Part shown: positions 1 through 12,672 of the stretch, piece by piece
How the letters are laid out: every line of letters begins with the position of its first letter
How positions within the stretch are numbered: position 1 is the first letter of the stretch
Position numbers and translations under genes: made by a program
The notes under the pieces: generated by a model
What the model saw: the letters and a program-made list of their open reading frames with translations, nothing else
The model's database searches: none
Told to the model about the DNA's origin: nothing
NCBI GenBank assembly: GCA_027576995.1
Contig: JANBQC010000460.1
Location: 5,158-21,234, forward strand
Direction of reading: 5' to 3'
DNA: 16,077 nt
From: Dimargaris cristalligena
Taxonomy: Eukaryota > Kickxellomycota > Dimargaritomycetes > Dimargaritales > Dimargaritaceae

Positions 1-162
1 CAGGGTGAGACGTACTTTCTGATAGCGAGCCTGCCAATGGAATGGGAGACGGCATTCTAAACGAGTCAGGCGCTGATTCAGCAGAGCAGCGGCCTGTAGC
101 TGGGGAGGACCGCTCCTGGGAGGGGAGTCGTGCTGGGAACTCGGTACTAGAGCCCCGAACAT
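1..162 (-). CDS. Possible 5' end of an unrecognised minus-strand gene, cut by the window edge
   Basis: An ATG at 162-160 opens a minus-strand frame that stays open for all 54 codons to the window edge. It begins MFGALVPSSQ and contains an Ala/Leu/Gln-rich stretch (QAAALLNQRLTRLE) that could be helical. I recognise no family. Support comes from upstream: at about 206-235 on the minus strand there is a typical fungal intron 3' end (CTTAAC branch-like motif, pyrimidines, then TTTAG at about 206), with a long pyrimidine-rich leader before it. A possible splice donor, AAA followed by GTACGT at 15-10, would end the exon just inside the window. Caution: a second minus-strand frame (ATG at 169) and plus-strand frames are also open here, one reading a short peptide that ends at the TAA at 58-60, so strand and frame are not secure. 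Confidence 0.28.
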   Translation of the reverse strand, partial: MFGALVPSSQHDSPPRSGPPQLQAAALLNQRLTRLECRLPFHWQARYQKVRLTL

Positions 163-700
163 GGTACATGAACAGGCTAATAAGACGCTAAGGTAGAAGA
201 CGGGGCTAAAGGGAGCAGGTTAAGGGTAGTAGAGTAGGAGAAGTACTGGATAAGGGAATGGGGAAGCCCTGGGGGCACTGTAGAAGCAGAGTAGCACAAA
301 ATAAAAGAAGTATTCTGGTATGTCAAAAGGGGGAGGGAAACAGGTATATGCTGAAAACACAATAATACAAAAAGGGAGAGAAGAGGGTTGCGGGTTTGGA
401 AGAGAGAGGAACAGCAGCACAGTTTATAGGGAAGGATGGTAGTAGTAGTAGTAATAGTAGTGGTTAGTTAGATATAAGATAGTCGCTGGTTGGTTGGTAT
501 ATGCGATGGTGGAGTGGGAAACTAGAGAGGGCGTGTGAGAAGGATGAATGCGCATATAGCCGACGAGAGAAAGATAAGTATATAAATCTCAGCAAATACC
601 TGACGCCTCGAAAAGAGTGGCAGATAATAAATACTGAATGGGGCACTCAATGTTGGACTTGTCTAAAGAATTGCACTCTGTGATATATAAGAGGGGAAAG
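163..700 (-). promoter_or_regulatory. Pyrimidine-rich leader/promoter-like region, low-complexity
   Basis: On the minus strand this stretch is strongly C/T-rich, as expected for a fungal promoter, leader and 5'-UTR intron feeding the possible gene at 1-162. It includes a trinucleotide run (GTA repeats on the plus strand, 439-462). A TATAAA sequence lies at 581-586 on the plus strand, read as TTTATATAC on the minus strand. A second TATA-like motif (TATATAAGAGG) starts near 684 on the plus strand, followed by an ATG at 721 that opens only a 12-codon frame. The short frames here have low-complexity translations and I do not regard them as genes. Confidence 0.3.
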
Positions 701-2286
701 ACCAACCGACACACACCAACAATGATCAGCCGACGATACTCCTGGCATCGAAAGAAATAAAGAAAGAGACGGCACAAATACGACTAGAAATGGCGAATTT
801 AGTAGGCGATCGTGCGCATTACATCGTAGGGCAAAGGTGGATAACGACGATATATCTTTTCTTTATTAGGGCACAGGCAATGCATACCGTTGACGACCAA
901 AACAACCAACATACAACATACATGAACGCGGGGACAGTCCCAGTTGGTATTACTGATTGATTGATGCATGTAAAAGCACCTCTCTATTACTGCTGGAAGC
1001 CCTGGTGTGGTGAAGGAAAGGAGCGTATCTCTAAGGAGGAGGAGGGGTTGTATTGACGATAGACGAAGGGCACAGCAGTAGAAGGCCAATGGGCAGTGGA
1101 CTTGGCGTGCTACCAGCAGTCACTTACATGGGCGGATTGGGTGACCACTGTTGCTGCAGGACCATGGTGTCCATCCACACCTGCCATTGCACCAGTAGAC
1201 TCGGTGGGTGTTAGAAAAACCCTCCTGGAACATAGAGAAAGTGGCCTGTCCAAGGAGAGTAAATAATACCAGTAGGAGGGCTACAGCTTCGGGGACCAAC
1301 GGGCGAGTGGGACCCGCGTTGAAGCCGATGGCCCTTGTGAATTGAATGGATGCGCCAATACGTAGGCTGGCCAGCTTACGATGGCAGGCAAATAAACCAC
1401 CAACCACCTAATAACCTACATTATTAATATTTATTTACCATACGTACCCCCCCCCATATATCACCGAAGCTTGGCTACACAATTCATTGCCAACCCCTTA
1501 GATGCGGCAATGGTACGAGTCTACAATAAATATGTCGACGATGTCCCCTCCGGACGCATCCAACGGCTTGCTCCGCTTTACTTGGCTACTCCCCCATCCG
1601 CTGCACCCTGTGGGCTACAACAGTGCATAAAGTGCCAACAGGGGCTGCCGTTTCATGCTCATAATCAGTCCTCGAAACCAGCTCCCCCTCCTTCACTGTT
1701 CCGGTTGCAAACTGTGCCTTACTACTACCCCCAATTCGTCCCTATACTGAATGCCACACTGCCCCTGGTTCGGTCGTCAAGGCAGGCGCAGGCACCAAAG
1801 AACGGCGACAATCACCCCCATTGACCAAATGTCCACACCTCGGGCCTGATGCTTTGAGATGCGGCTCCGATATGCCCAAGGAAACCAGCCGGTTCCGCCA
1901 TTATTCTGACATGTTAATATGGGGGTATACATAATCAGGAGTAACCGTTGTATATGGGTTTTGGGGTGTGATCATAAAGAGCAACAGCCCCATTAGTTTT
2001 ATGTTCTATTTTATTGCAGATACTACTCAGGCCAGGGCATGAGCAGCCCCGGGTATGACAATGGACATTCGACTACGCACTGAAACAATACAAATATAAA
2101 TATAAATATAACCCCGCTTATTTATATCTTCCAACTAAAACCCCGGAACCTCCGTTGTGGGCTTATTATGTCGAGCATCGATGACGTATAGTGCGGAGTG
2201 CCTCTGTCGACCGTTGTGATAGATACTACTTGGCCTATCACCATAGACCCATATGCCCTTCCAACAGACTGCCCGTTTAGAGGGAA
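700..2286. other. Intergenic stretch with no gene I can defend
   Basis: Nearly 1.6 kb without recognisable coding sequence. It holds three weak candidates: a 56-codon plus-strand frame at 790-960, a minus-strand coding-like stretch at about 1132-1360 ending in a splice-donor sequence, and a 104-codon plus-strand frame at 1510-1824. There is a run of nine C residues near 1447-1455 and a short AT-rich tandem repeat (three copies of the unit AAATAT) near 2090-2110. The last few hundred bases are probably the 3' untranslated region of the minus-strand DENR gene, as its stop codon is at 2287-2289. I see no tRNA or rRNA. Confidence 0.5.
1510..1824 (+). CDS. Unrecognised 104-aa open frame, doubtful
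   Basis: The frame runs from an ATG at 1510 to a TGA at 1822-1824, with codon composition slightly more gene-like than the surrounding DNA. The predicted peptide has a small cysteine cluster (CGLQQCIKC, C-x4-C-x2-C) and is rich in proline and glutamine afterwards. It has no signal peptide, membrane segment or domain I can name. No TATA box or leader resembling those at the other genes sits just upstream. It could be a lone exon, a decayed gene fragment or chance. Confidence 0.18.
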   Translation: MVRVYNKYVDDVPSGRIQRLAPLYLATPPSAAPCGLQQCIKCQQGLPFHAHNQSSKPAPPPSLFRLQTVPYYYPQFVPILNATLPLVRSSRQAQAPKNGDNHPH

Positions 2287-3742
2287 TTAGACCTCCTCTT
2301 CCGGCTTCTTCTTTTTCTTCTCCTCAATCAGCTGGATATTCTTTTCCGGGATAGTCTTCCAAGTCTGGAGGATGTAGGCTTTGACTTCTTCGGACACGTC
2401 GCCCTGAATCACGATTTCCTCCAGGTTCTGGTTGTTCTTGCTTACCGACGAGCCGCAGGCGAACCGGCTGGCGAATTGCTTGGCGGCCTTCTTCAGCTCA
2501 ACATCTATTACAGGTGATATAGCCCAGTTAAAAAAAAAACACGATACAGTAGAGTTCCGGAACAGGGTTCTAATTTAGTGGCTTTATGCCAGAAAGGTGC
2601 GATGGCCCATGATATATAGACTAGAGCGGCATATTGATCGGCATACTCGTGCCTGCGTCCGGCTGACCGGTTTTCCATAAGGGGGCTGTGAGGAAGGCAG
2701 CGCCTCAATATATAGTAGTAGATGGTGATGACCCCTCGGTTATCAGCTGCCCAATCCAAAGAAGTAAAAGGGCGCGGGGTGGGTTCTAGGACTTACCAAA
2801 AACCTCCAGATTGAGAACCGATGTAACACGTTTCTTCTTCGTCCGCTCGATCCGCTTAATGACAATCATAGTGGATGCCTTCTTTTCCTGCACCCGCTTC
2901 AGCTTAGCCTCTTCCTTGCCAATGGCCTTGGCTAGCTTCTTGCTGTCGGAGTCCAGTTCGTCAAGGGCACCTTTCTCACCGGCCACCACGCTCACTTTTT
3001 GCAGCTTCTCGGCCAACTCTGTTACATGTACAAATACAATTGATATAATAAGGGTAAGGCTCGTGACCCGGATTAGTCCTTAGTTGAATCTTACCCAATA
3101 GACACATGGATTATACAAAGCATGCCCTAATATATTTCACCTGCAATATATATTGTAAATGAGTGACCGCGGGCACTGGCCGCAGATGTATGGCATGGTA
3201 AATAGTTATGAATAGAGTGGGTGCGTGACTTACCACCGACAGAGTAGAGCGCTGTGAATAAATCGGGGTGATTGGCCTCAAGCCATTTTTGACACCGTGG
3301 CAGCGACGCACCGAATTCGCAGTACTAGGGAAATGATAAACATTGGGTTAGTGAAGTAGACTGTGCGTTAGACTAGGGTTCGACCACGAAGAAAGGCAAG
3401 AGGCAGGGAGTCGCCTATTTTCTTTTCGTATTAATACCAATTGAATTAGGGAGTGCGCAGAACTTACCTCTGGGGGGAAAGTGCAGACTGTCGTTTAGAA
3501 GGTCGCAACCGAGGACAGATATATAGTGGAATGTGGTGGGGATCGACAAAATAAGGTACATTAGTATTAGCGGTGCAGCATTTTTCTGGTCAATTTGCCT
3601 GTGAATTCCGATAACCAACCACGGGAGGGTATACGATGGACCGGAATTCATTCCCTTGGGTAAAGAGACTCGGGGTGCTATATGCAACTAAAAGCCAGCA
3701 CGTACCCCCACAGTATACAACATTCTTGGGAGCGTCAGTCAT
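2287..3742 (-). CDS. TMA22: DENR/Tma22 translation machinery-associated protein (SUI1 domain), 5 exons
   Basis: Homologue of DENR (human) and Tma22 (yeast), which pairs with MCT-1/Tma20 on the 40S subunit to eject deacylated tRNA, recycle post-termination 40S subunits and promote re-initiation. Exons on the minus strand: 3742-3706, 3487-3468, 3324-3234, 3018-2797, 2504-2287. They join in frame to 195 residues, close to the usual 198. The N-terminal zinc motif is complete: C11, C14, C21 and C30 (C-x2-C-x6-C-x8-C, within YCGVC and PPEYCEFG). A charged Lys/Glu-rich linker follows at about 60-97. The SUI1 (eIF1-like) domain starts around residue 98 with MIVIKRIERTKKKRVTSV and includes FACGSSVSK and EEIVIQGDV. 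The C-terminus is a basic then acidic tail (KKKKKPEEEV). The start is the first ATG of the conserved frame. All four introns are GT-AG (218, 143, 215 and 292 nt). Exon 2 is only 20 nt long, with CTFPPE as its six whole codons. The gene is divergent from the MIT-domain gene at 4298. Confidence 0.93.
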
Positions 3743-4297
3743 TGTTTCGGATAAGGCGAATGTGGAAATGGAAGTCAAGGACAGTCAAAAGGCCGAAAGA
3801 AGATAAACCGAATAAGCTAAGCTAGATCCAGGCGGGGTTCCAATGTTTAACCGAAGAGAGGGCATTCAAGAGTAAAAGGGCTTATTGACGGCGAGAGTAG
3901 CAGCGCATCCTCTCTATGCACCCATGCTGCCCATCACTACCTTTTCCGATGCCTTCGCCTAGGTTGGAGGGCTCGGTGGGACCAATAAATAGCTCCTGCG
4001 CAGCTCGCCCACCCACTTTAGGCGAATGGGCAGTCCTTAGTGACAGGCAACCAACCAACCCATTCCCCCCTGGCTTGTATTTTCTCCAATACCGTTCCCT
4101 GTGGCTGAGAGTCAGGTGGGCTCAAGAACCGTTTTACCAGGCGACTAAGAAGCTCTCCTGGTGTAGTTGTTAAACGGTCAGTCGAATGCTCTTCAGAGTT
4201 CGTCAGCCTCTTTCATTGCATTTACTTTGTTCCTTACCCTTACCACCTCGGCCCCATTCACCTTCCGAAGCACCCCTCCTCCTCCCTATCCGAGAAT
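3743..4297. promoter_or_regulatory. Divergent promoter region between TMA22 and the MIT-domain gene
   Basis: This 555-bp interval separates two start codons facing outward, so it must contain both promoters or one shared one. CCAAT sequences occur on the plus strand at about 3840-3844 and 4086-4090. No clear TATA box is placed for either gene. An 85-codon plus-strand frame inside it (3916-4173) is a chance opening and I do not call it a gene. Confidence 0.55.
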
Positions 4298-6722
4298 ATG
4301 GAAGGTTCATTTTCCTCCAAGGTGAGCTATCGTATCCTATATAGCCGCACCCTTTCTATACAAGCAAAGCTATTATAGTCAGTCTTAATGGTATATATTG
4401 ATAAGGGTGTGCTATTCGACACTAACCTCGGCCAACTACCACATACTACCAACTGTTCCCCTTATTAGGCCCATGCCTGGGCTGGCCTCGCTGAAGACTA
4501 TTACAATCGAGGGAAGCCCCGTGAGGCCATTCGAGCCCATGCCAAGGCCGCTGGTAAGCCCTACCTTAATTTTACAGTCTCCCCTACCGGATATTGACGT
4601 AGTGTTGCAAAACATCTCCCCTCCATGTATCTGGTATTAAATATAATAACCGACATACTATGAATCTGAACATCCTCCCGATATAGAGCTGTTTGCCCAG
4701 GCTTTATCCAATGCCAGCGATATCCAGGTAAATGCCCCATATTCCCACTTTAACCATTAGTTATCCCTGTGCGAATATGGCCCTAATTGTATCGGGTGCG
4801 GAGGTGGGAGTTTCGCTCGGAAGTCCAATGCGACGAATAATACGGAAAATATACTAGTTCTAACGTAATTTTAGCCATATTGTATTATTATCTGATACGG
4901 CGACCAGACTGTGGAGGCATTCAAACGACTCGCTATCTCTCACAAAAAAATAGCCAGCGAAATCCAAGTCGAGGTTGACCGAAATGCCGATACCTATGGG
5001 GATACAGCTGAAGACCCACCCTCCGCTCCCTTCTATAATCGGGCATTAGGCCTAGCCTCGCCTTCGGATGCCAGTGACGATGCCCGAAGTACCACAAGCG
5101 AAACTAGTACAGCGGAATCTGATATGAGCTCTACTCAGGTAAACTATATTCGACCTTGGGAATTACTAAATCTCATCGAGAACCCATTTCCCGCCTTTCG
5201 AACCACAAATGGGAAGATGCCCGCTTGTCTTCATTTCACCTCTACATCCCTCTAAGACTTTCATCTAAATTATGGTGGTATCCTCATTTAATGTTGGACT
5301 TGTGGCAATGACTAAACAGAGCGAGGCACATCCACCTTTTGGCGAAACCCCTTCGGACCCAATCGAAAATTTCTGGGATTTCGTGGAGAACCTGGTGGAT
5401 CGAATTGCAAGCCCAACGGCCATGTCAACTTCCCCTGCCACCCCAGGTCAGTCTCCATCGCCCCACATTGGTAAGCCCAAATGCATGTCGGCTTATTTGC
5501 CTCCTCCAATTGGTAGCCAACGTCGTATATATTCTAGGTTTTAGACGGATTGTTAACTAATTGTACTACGGCCCAACCATTTTGTTTTGTTAAACGGATG
5601 ACAATCACTATATGACGCATCAGTGACCCACTGCGCTCGACACGCCAAAAAGCAACCCGCCCAGCTCGGCCGCTCATCCATCATTCCGTCCATAGCCGAG
5701 TCCTACTATGTAGTCCCTGAGCAGCATGGCTTAGCCGAAATCTCCACTATATTGGAGAAAACGATTCGGTAAGAATTACCCAATCCCCATAGCTTTGATT
5801 ATTTGATATACGTAAAAAGTCAAAGTGGATACCGCGTTCAGTGCACCCTGAACTGAAATAGGCATCCTAGACAATATATTTGTTTTTGACTCCGTCTAGC
5901 CCTAACCCCGACACACTTCTTATTGACCTTGTATAATTATTATCTTGAATTCCACTGGTTCAGCAACCCAACTGTCGGTGAGGCTAACCCGGACTTGTCC
6001 AGTGTCGATGGCAACGACAAAATGCGCCAAACTATTACTGCCCTCCAGAAGCACATTGCCGTATTGGAAAAGGTAGGCACCCCTTGATTAAGCTATACAC
6101 CAGGTCCTCCATTCCAAGAACATGTACATGATCAACCGTTATCGCCTTATCCTCCTGTTAACGACATGGAGCATTCTTACCATTGCTCTATATATTATTA
6201 TTTTTCATTAGGCGGCCAAGGAAAACACCATGCTCCGAAGCAGCATCTACAACTTCCAGCAAGAGGTACACAAGAAGGCCCGCGATTATAAACTGGCCTC
6301 CGATGGAACCAAGTCGATTTTGTATCGTCCGCCGCCTACAGCAGCTGCCAGTAAGTGTTGAATAGAACCACGTGTTTATTAAGGCTGAGGGTTGGGCCAA
6401 AGCTCATGACCAAAATTTTGCATTTGTAAATGAATTGAAACTTTCGCGAATGTAGACATCTAAATCCACTGCCTTGCTACACTATTTTACAACACTGAAT
6501 ACCTAATTATCTAACCTCCCATACAATCTCCATCGTTTAGCCATATCTAATCAACACGATATTTGCGATCGCCGCATCCACGAACTGGAAACGGAATTAA
6601 GTCGCATGAAAACCATCGTCCACAAGCAGGACGAGATGCTACTGAAATATAAGGATCGTTGGGACAAGCTAAAAGAATCAGCCAAAAAGAAGCGCGAAAG
6701 TCGTCGAGATAGTTCCGCCTAG
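4298..6722 (+). CDS. MIT-domain and coiled-coil protein, Atg38/NRBF2-like candidate, 9 exons
   Basis: Exons: 4298-4321, 4469-4553, 4687-4727, 4908-5138, 5320-5470, 5624-5768, 5964-6072, 6212-6350, 6541-6722. They join in frame to 368 residues. Residues 9-70 form a helical MIT-type domain (AEDYYNRGKPREAIRAHAKA, then TVEAFKRLAISHKKIASEI). A Ser/Thr/Asp-rich linker follows at about 75-127. Two short conserved-looking blocks come next: NFWDFVENLVDRI at about 144-156 and ESYYVVP at about 203-209. The C-terminal third (about 240-355) is predicted coiled coil and ends basic (KLKESAKKKRESRR). N-terminal MIT plus C-terminal coiled coil is the layout of NRBF2/Atg38, which bridges Atg14 and Vps34 in the autophagy PI3-kinase complex. 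I see the architecture directly; the family name is inference. The start is the only ATG joining cleanly to the MIT exon. All eight introns are GT-AG, 133-195 nt. The exon 5 acceptor at 5318-5319 is the only in-frame choice I found. A second donor (GTCAGT at 5447) could shorten exon 5 by 24 nt in frame. Confidence 0.8.
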
Positions 6723-7468
6723 CCCTCTTCCCTTTTTGGCTATTTTTATCATTAGTTGACTATTAATCGTGTGTATTACTGAGATGTATACTGGAGATGA
6801 AGCCCGTGTATAAAGCCATATGTATAACATTTAATATAGCGTATTGAAGGGGTCGATTTCACAACATAAACGGCAATGTTATTGGAACTGAAGGCATTAC
6901 TTGCTAAGTAATAATCATCCGGGAAACTCAGATATAAAGGATACCTTTTGAATACCAGCCATTGCGTCTGTATATGAATACATGTTGGTGAGAGAATCGG
7001 GGAAACTGGGCTGGGGGCAGGTTGGACTTGGAGGTTGGCTAGCTGGGTCTCTGGCTCCCCTGTTATTAACACCTATTACTTGACAGAAAGAGTTCATAGA
7101 TGGGCTACCTATATGTCACGTGATGACTAGATGTGATTATATTTAGGCATTGCCAAATGTACTTTTATTTTTTTTACAAGGGATGCCCGTAAAATCGCTG
7201 GGTGCCACTACTATGTCCACTAATAAAAATTCACCGTAATAATGGTGGGCCTCTCGGGCTAAATTAGAGAAAATACCAAGTGATATGTATACCTAGTGCC
7301 TATTTTTTACCCTTTATTCTAGACCGATATTGTCGGAATCCGCCACAGTAACCTCGGGATTCCTTTAGCGAACCGCCCTTACCACCCTATCGGCTGTTCG
7401 AATTGACCAGCTGCTTTCCTTCACCTCAAACTATTCCCTCCACCCTTAGTCCCAATTGCCATATCACC
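6723..7468. other. Intergenic region: 3' end of the MIT-domain gene and NSA1 promoter
   Basis: These 746 bp lie between two plus-strand genes. The first part is AT-rich, as expected for a 3' untranslated region. The second part is the presumed NSA1 promoter and contains the TCACGTGA palindrome at 7116-7123. Open frames at 6776-7097 on the minus strand have no coding character and are rejected. No TATA box is obvious upstream of NSA1. Confidence 0.6.
7116..7123. promoter_or_regulatory. TCACGTGA palindrome (E-box, CBF1-type) upstream of NSA1
   Basis: A perfect 8-bp palindrome with the CACGTG core bound by bHLH factors such as Cbf1, Pho4 and USF. It lies 346 bp upstream of the NSA1 start codon. 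The same octamer occurs once more in the window, upstream of the eS1 gene at 14359-14366. Binding is inferred from sequence only. Confidence 0.45.
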
Positions 7469-9325
7469 ATGGCCATCCCTCTGCGTTGCTACACCGGCGA
7501 CGAAAGCGGTCTCCTCAAGTCCGTGACTTTATCCCTGACCCGCGCCAACTTCGAGGATATCGAAGGCGATTCCCATGTGGGCGTGACTCGGCGGCACATG
7601 CGCATGGGCATTCGGTCCCAAGTCAAAGTGGCAGCGGCCGTGGCGGCTACCAACGGCAACGATGCTACCGCCACCATCCCCTCTATGGTTGCCGCACCTG
7701 CCGATCCTAACCTTGCCATCGTCCGACCCTTTTCGACCAAAGTCGACCGCGCCCGGGCGATCCAGAAGGTCCATTGGCTGGAAGGGGCCGGGGCCTCCGA
7801 TCCGCGCTTGTTAGTGGCGCGGGTCAATGGTGACATTGATGTGGTCAGTACCTCCGCCTGGGCAGGGGGAGACGCCGAGACCACCACCCCCACACAATAC
7901 CAAAGTCGCCACCAGTCCCTTTTCGACCGGAATGCCGAACTCCAGCGTACCAAACCCCGTGAGGTGGTGAATTTCGTGGGGCTGTGGGGTACTCCCGACG
8001 GTACAACGGCCTATGGCACGAGTACGGGTAAATTCCGCATACAAACCGGCCCTTTTCAACCCGCAACGGAAGAAGATCAAGCAGCAGCGGCGACGACCAC
8101 CACCACCGGTACTGATCTGCGGGTGGGCTTTAATACTCCCATGAATCGACTTCGTATCCACCCCCGCCAAAACCATATTGTCGCCTATTTGGGTAAAGAG
8201 CGACAGCTGACCCTATGGGACGTGAACCAGCTATCCGGCGCCGTCCCCGGTGCGACCGATTCTGCTAACGCCTGGGCTAAACCAACCGGAGATCCTCTCT
8301 TCTTCGCCAAAAATGTAAGTTCATCAGATATTTTTCTGAATTAGTTGTGCAGTATATATATATATATACCGAACTCTTATTCTTAGCCCATATCCCTCTC
8401 TTGCGGTTATTCACGTTGAAGGTGGATTGCTAAAGACATCTTACTGCTGTATCTGCATATGTTCTTGTCCGATATCCAAAGGTCCCTCGCGATTTCCTTG
8501 ATCTTTGGGTCCCTTTCAACGGCACCGACTTTGCCTTTATGGATGATAGCGCTTCATCCTATGTTCTGGCAACTGAGGACAAACAAGTTCGTATCTATGA
8601 TACTCGTACTGGCCGTGATACCGTACACGACTTCGAGCATGGCAAGGAACCCCTTCGGCATATCCTTATGGCCCCCGATAATTTGTAAGTTAACCCCATC
8701 ATTCCTCGATGAATATAATTTTGGATTGTATAGTATGATTTGATCCACTCATGCTTAACCGGAGTATTTCCCCGCTGGCAGAACACCTTCTAGAATAGCC
8801 CAACCCACTTTTCTCCGTGCTCATTATCCTACTTCTCTTATCCCCCATCATCATTATTGGTACAATCAACTCCATAACCTCCCAAATAGCCGACTCTTCA
8901 CCGCCGATAACCGAGGCAATGTCCTTTCGATGGATATCCGCACAGGGCGTGAATTGACCCGGGTCCCCGGCCCGGCCGGTGCTGTCCAGTCCATGGCCAT
9001 CGACCCCCAAATCCCGCAATACCTTATTACCGTCGGCAGTGACCGCCACCTCCGCGTCAATGACATCAGTACGCCCCAGCACCCCCTCGTGACGTCCGTG
9101 TACTTGAAACAGCGTCTATCCCAAGTGGTCATCGACACTGCCTGGGTGACTTCGGCCCTGGTGGAGTCCGCTAGGACCAGTAGTCGGTCGACGAGGAAGA
9201 TGGCCAGTGCCGCTGCGGCGGCGGCGGTGGCTGAGGAGGATGATGAGCTTTGGAATAAGATGACCAAGGTGACGTCGAAATCAGAGCAACGGAAACGACA
9301 GAAAACCTCCAAAAGTAGCAAATAA
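7469..9325 (+). CDS. NSA1: Nsa1/WDR74 ribosome biogenesis WD40 protein, 3 exons
   Basis: Nsa1 (WDR74 in animals) is a nucleolar beta-propeller that joins pre-60S particles with Rpf1, Mak16 and Rrp1 and is removed by the AAA ATPase Rix7/NVL2. Exons 7469-8314, 8482-8684 and 8890-9325 join in frame to 494 residues; yeast Nsa1 is a little shorter. Recognisable blocks are the N-terminal GDESGLLKSV (first propeller strand), the exon-junction block FFAKNVPRDFLDLWVP, the blade QVRIYDTRTGRD, and late-blade sequences TADNRGNVLSMDIRTGREL and VGSDRHLRVNDIS followed by VYLKQRLSQV. The tail has an Ala run, an acidic patch (EEDDE) and a basic nuclear-localisation-like end (RKRQKTSK). The start ATG sits in a good context (CACCATGG); the longer upstream frame begins at a TTG and is not used. 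Introns are 167 and 205 nt, both with GTAAGT donors. It converges on the PRMT1 gene. Confidence 0.92.
8353..8368. repeat. (TA)8 microsatellite inside NSA1 intron 1
   Basis: Eight TA dinucleotides in a row lie a few dozen bases downstream of the donor of the first NSA1 intron. This is a plain microsatellite, likely length-variable between strains, with no evident function. Confidence 0.85.
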
Positions 9326-10031
9326 ATCCGCATGCTACATATACACCGACACTCTTACTAAAATGAAATTTAAATAATACTACTAGGATATTCGAATGGG
9401 CCGCTGACGGCCGTGAATTAATTATAAACTGGTACGATGGGTACATATATAGTGATAAATTGCCGCATACGATGGCTTTTATTAAGTTAAGCGGAATAAG
9501 AGAGCTCTGGTAGATGAAAAGAGTTGGGAAAATTAACCATTTGTGATTGAAGAGTACACCTACTGAGTGATCAAAACCCTCCCCACTCACTTTCGCCTAG
9601 TGTAATCAGCCCAACTATCCAAAGAAATAATCAGTACATCAGCTAGACGATTCTGCTTCGATGACACATAAATCTGGTTTATTTTCCGCCTGGATATTGG
9701 AAGCGCAATGGGTTATGCGGAGTAGAGTTGGATAAATATAGTCCACAAGAATATAATAAATCATGTCAAAGGATGTTCACATTGTAAAATAGTCGAGTAA
9801 AAGTAAGGGGCGGTGAGGTATTACTAGAAGAGACTATGCCTGGTAACATATTCGCGTTGCATTATCACAATTCCAAATAAAATAATAAGATGTTCATAAA
9901 AAATCGGATTAAAAAAAATAATAATCAAGCGGGGGATTCCCAACTAAAAATTCTTTAATAGTATATTTTTTATATATAAAAAACACACAGGCAGGTAGGC
10001 AGGCATATATATAAATGAGCGGGTTCGCCCA
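9326..10031. other. Convergent intergenic region: 3' untranslated regions of NSA1 and PRMT1
   Basis: About 706 bp of AT-rich DNA lie between two facing stop codons. No coding sequence is supported; the 139-codon minus-strand frame overlapping 9171-9590 is mostly the shadow of the last NSA1 exon. It includes a perfect A/T palindrome at 9966-9983 close to the PRMT1 stop. Confidence 0.6.
9966..9983. terminator. 18-bp perfect A/T palindrome downstream of the PRMT1 stop codon
   Basis: Six T, then ATATAT, then six A gives a perfect self-complementary 18-mer, ending 49 bp beyond the last base of the PRMT1 stop codon. Its position and composition suit a polyadenylation or 3'-end processing region serving one or both converging genes. 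AT palindromes arise easily in AT-rich DNA, so the role is inference only. Confidence 0.3.

Positions 10032-12672
<2,641 letters not shown>

Noticed and set aside
790..960. 56-codon plus-strand frame with a reasonable start context
   Set aside because: No recognisable domain, average composition, and a sequence resembling an intron acceptor (CTTTATTAG) in its middle. Length is within chance.
3370..3400. GGTTCGA sequence resembling a tRNA T-loop
   Set aside because: No matching acceptor stem, D-arm or anticodon arm in the surrounding bases, and it lies in a DENR intron flank without A-box sequence.
3916..4173. 85-codon plus-strand frame in the divergent promoter
   Set aside because: Proline- and tryptophan-rich translation without domain features; it sits where both promoters must be.
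6369..6374. Third CACGTG core
   Set aside because: It lies in an intron of the MIT-domain gene, lacks the full TCACGTGA octamer, and a 6-mer is expected several times in 16 kb.
7489..7953. 154-codon minus-strand frame opposite NSA1 exon 1
   Set aside because: Antisense shadow; the plus strand carries the recognisable WD40 protein.
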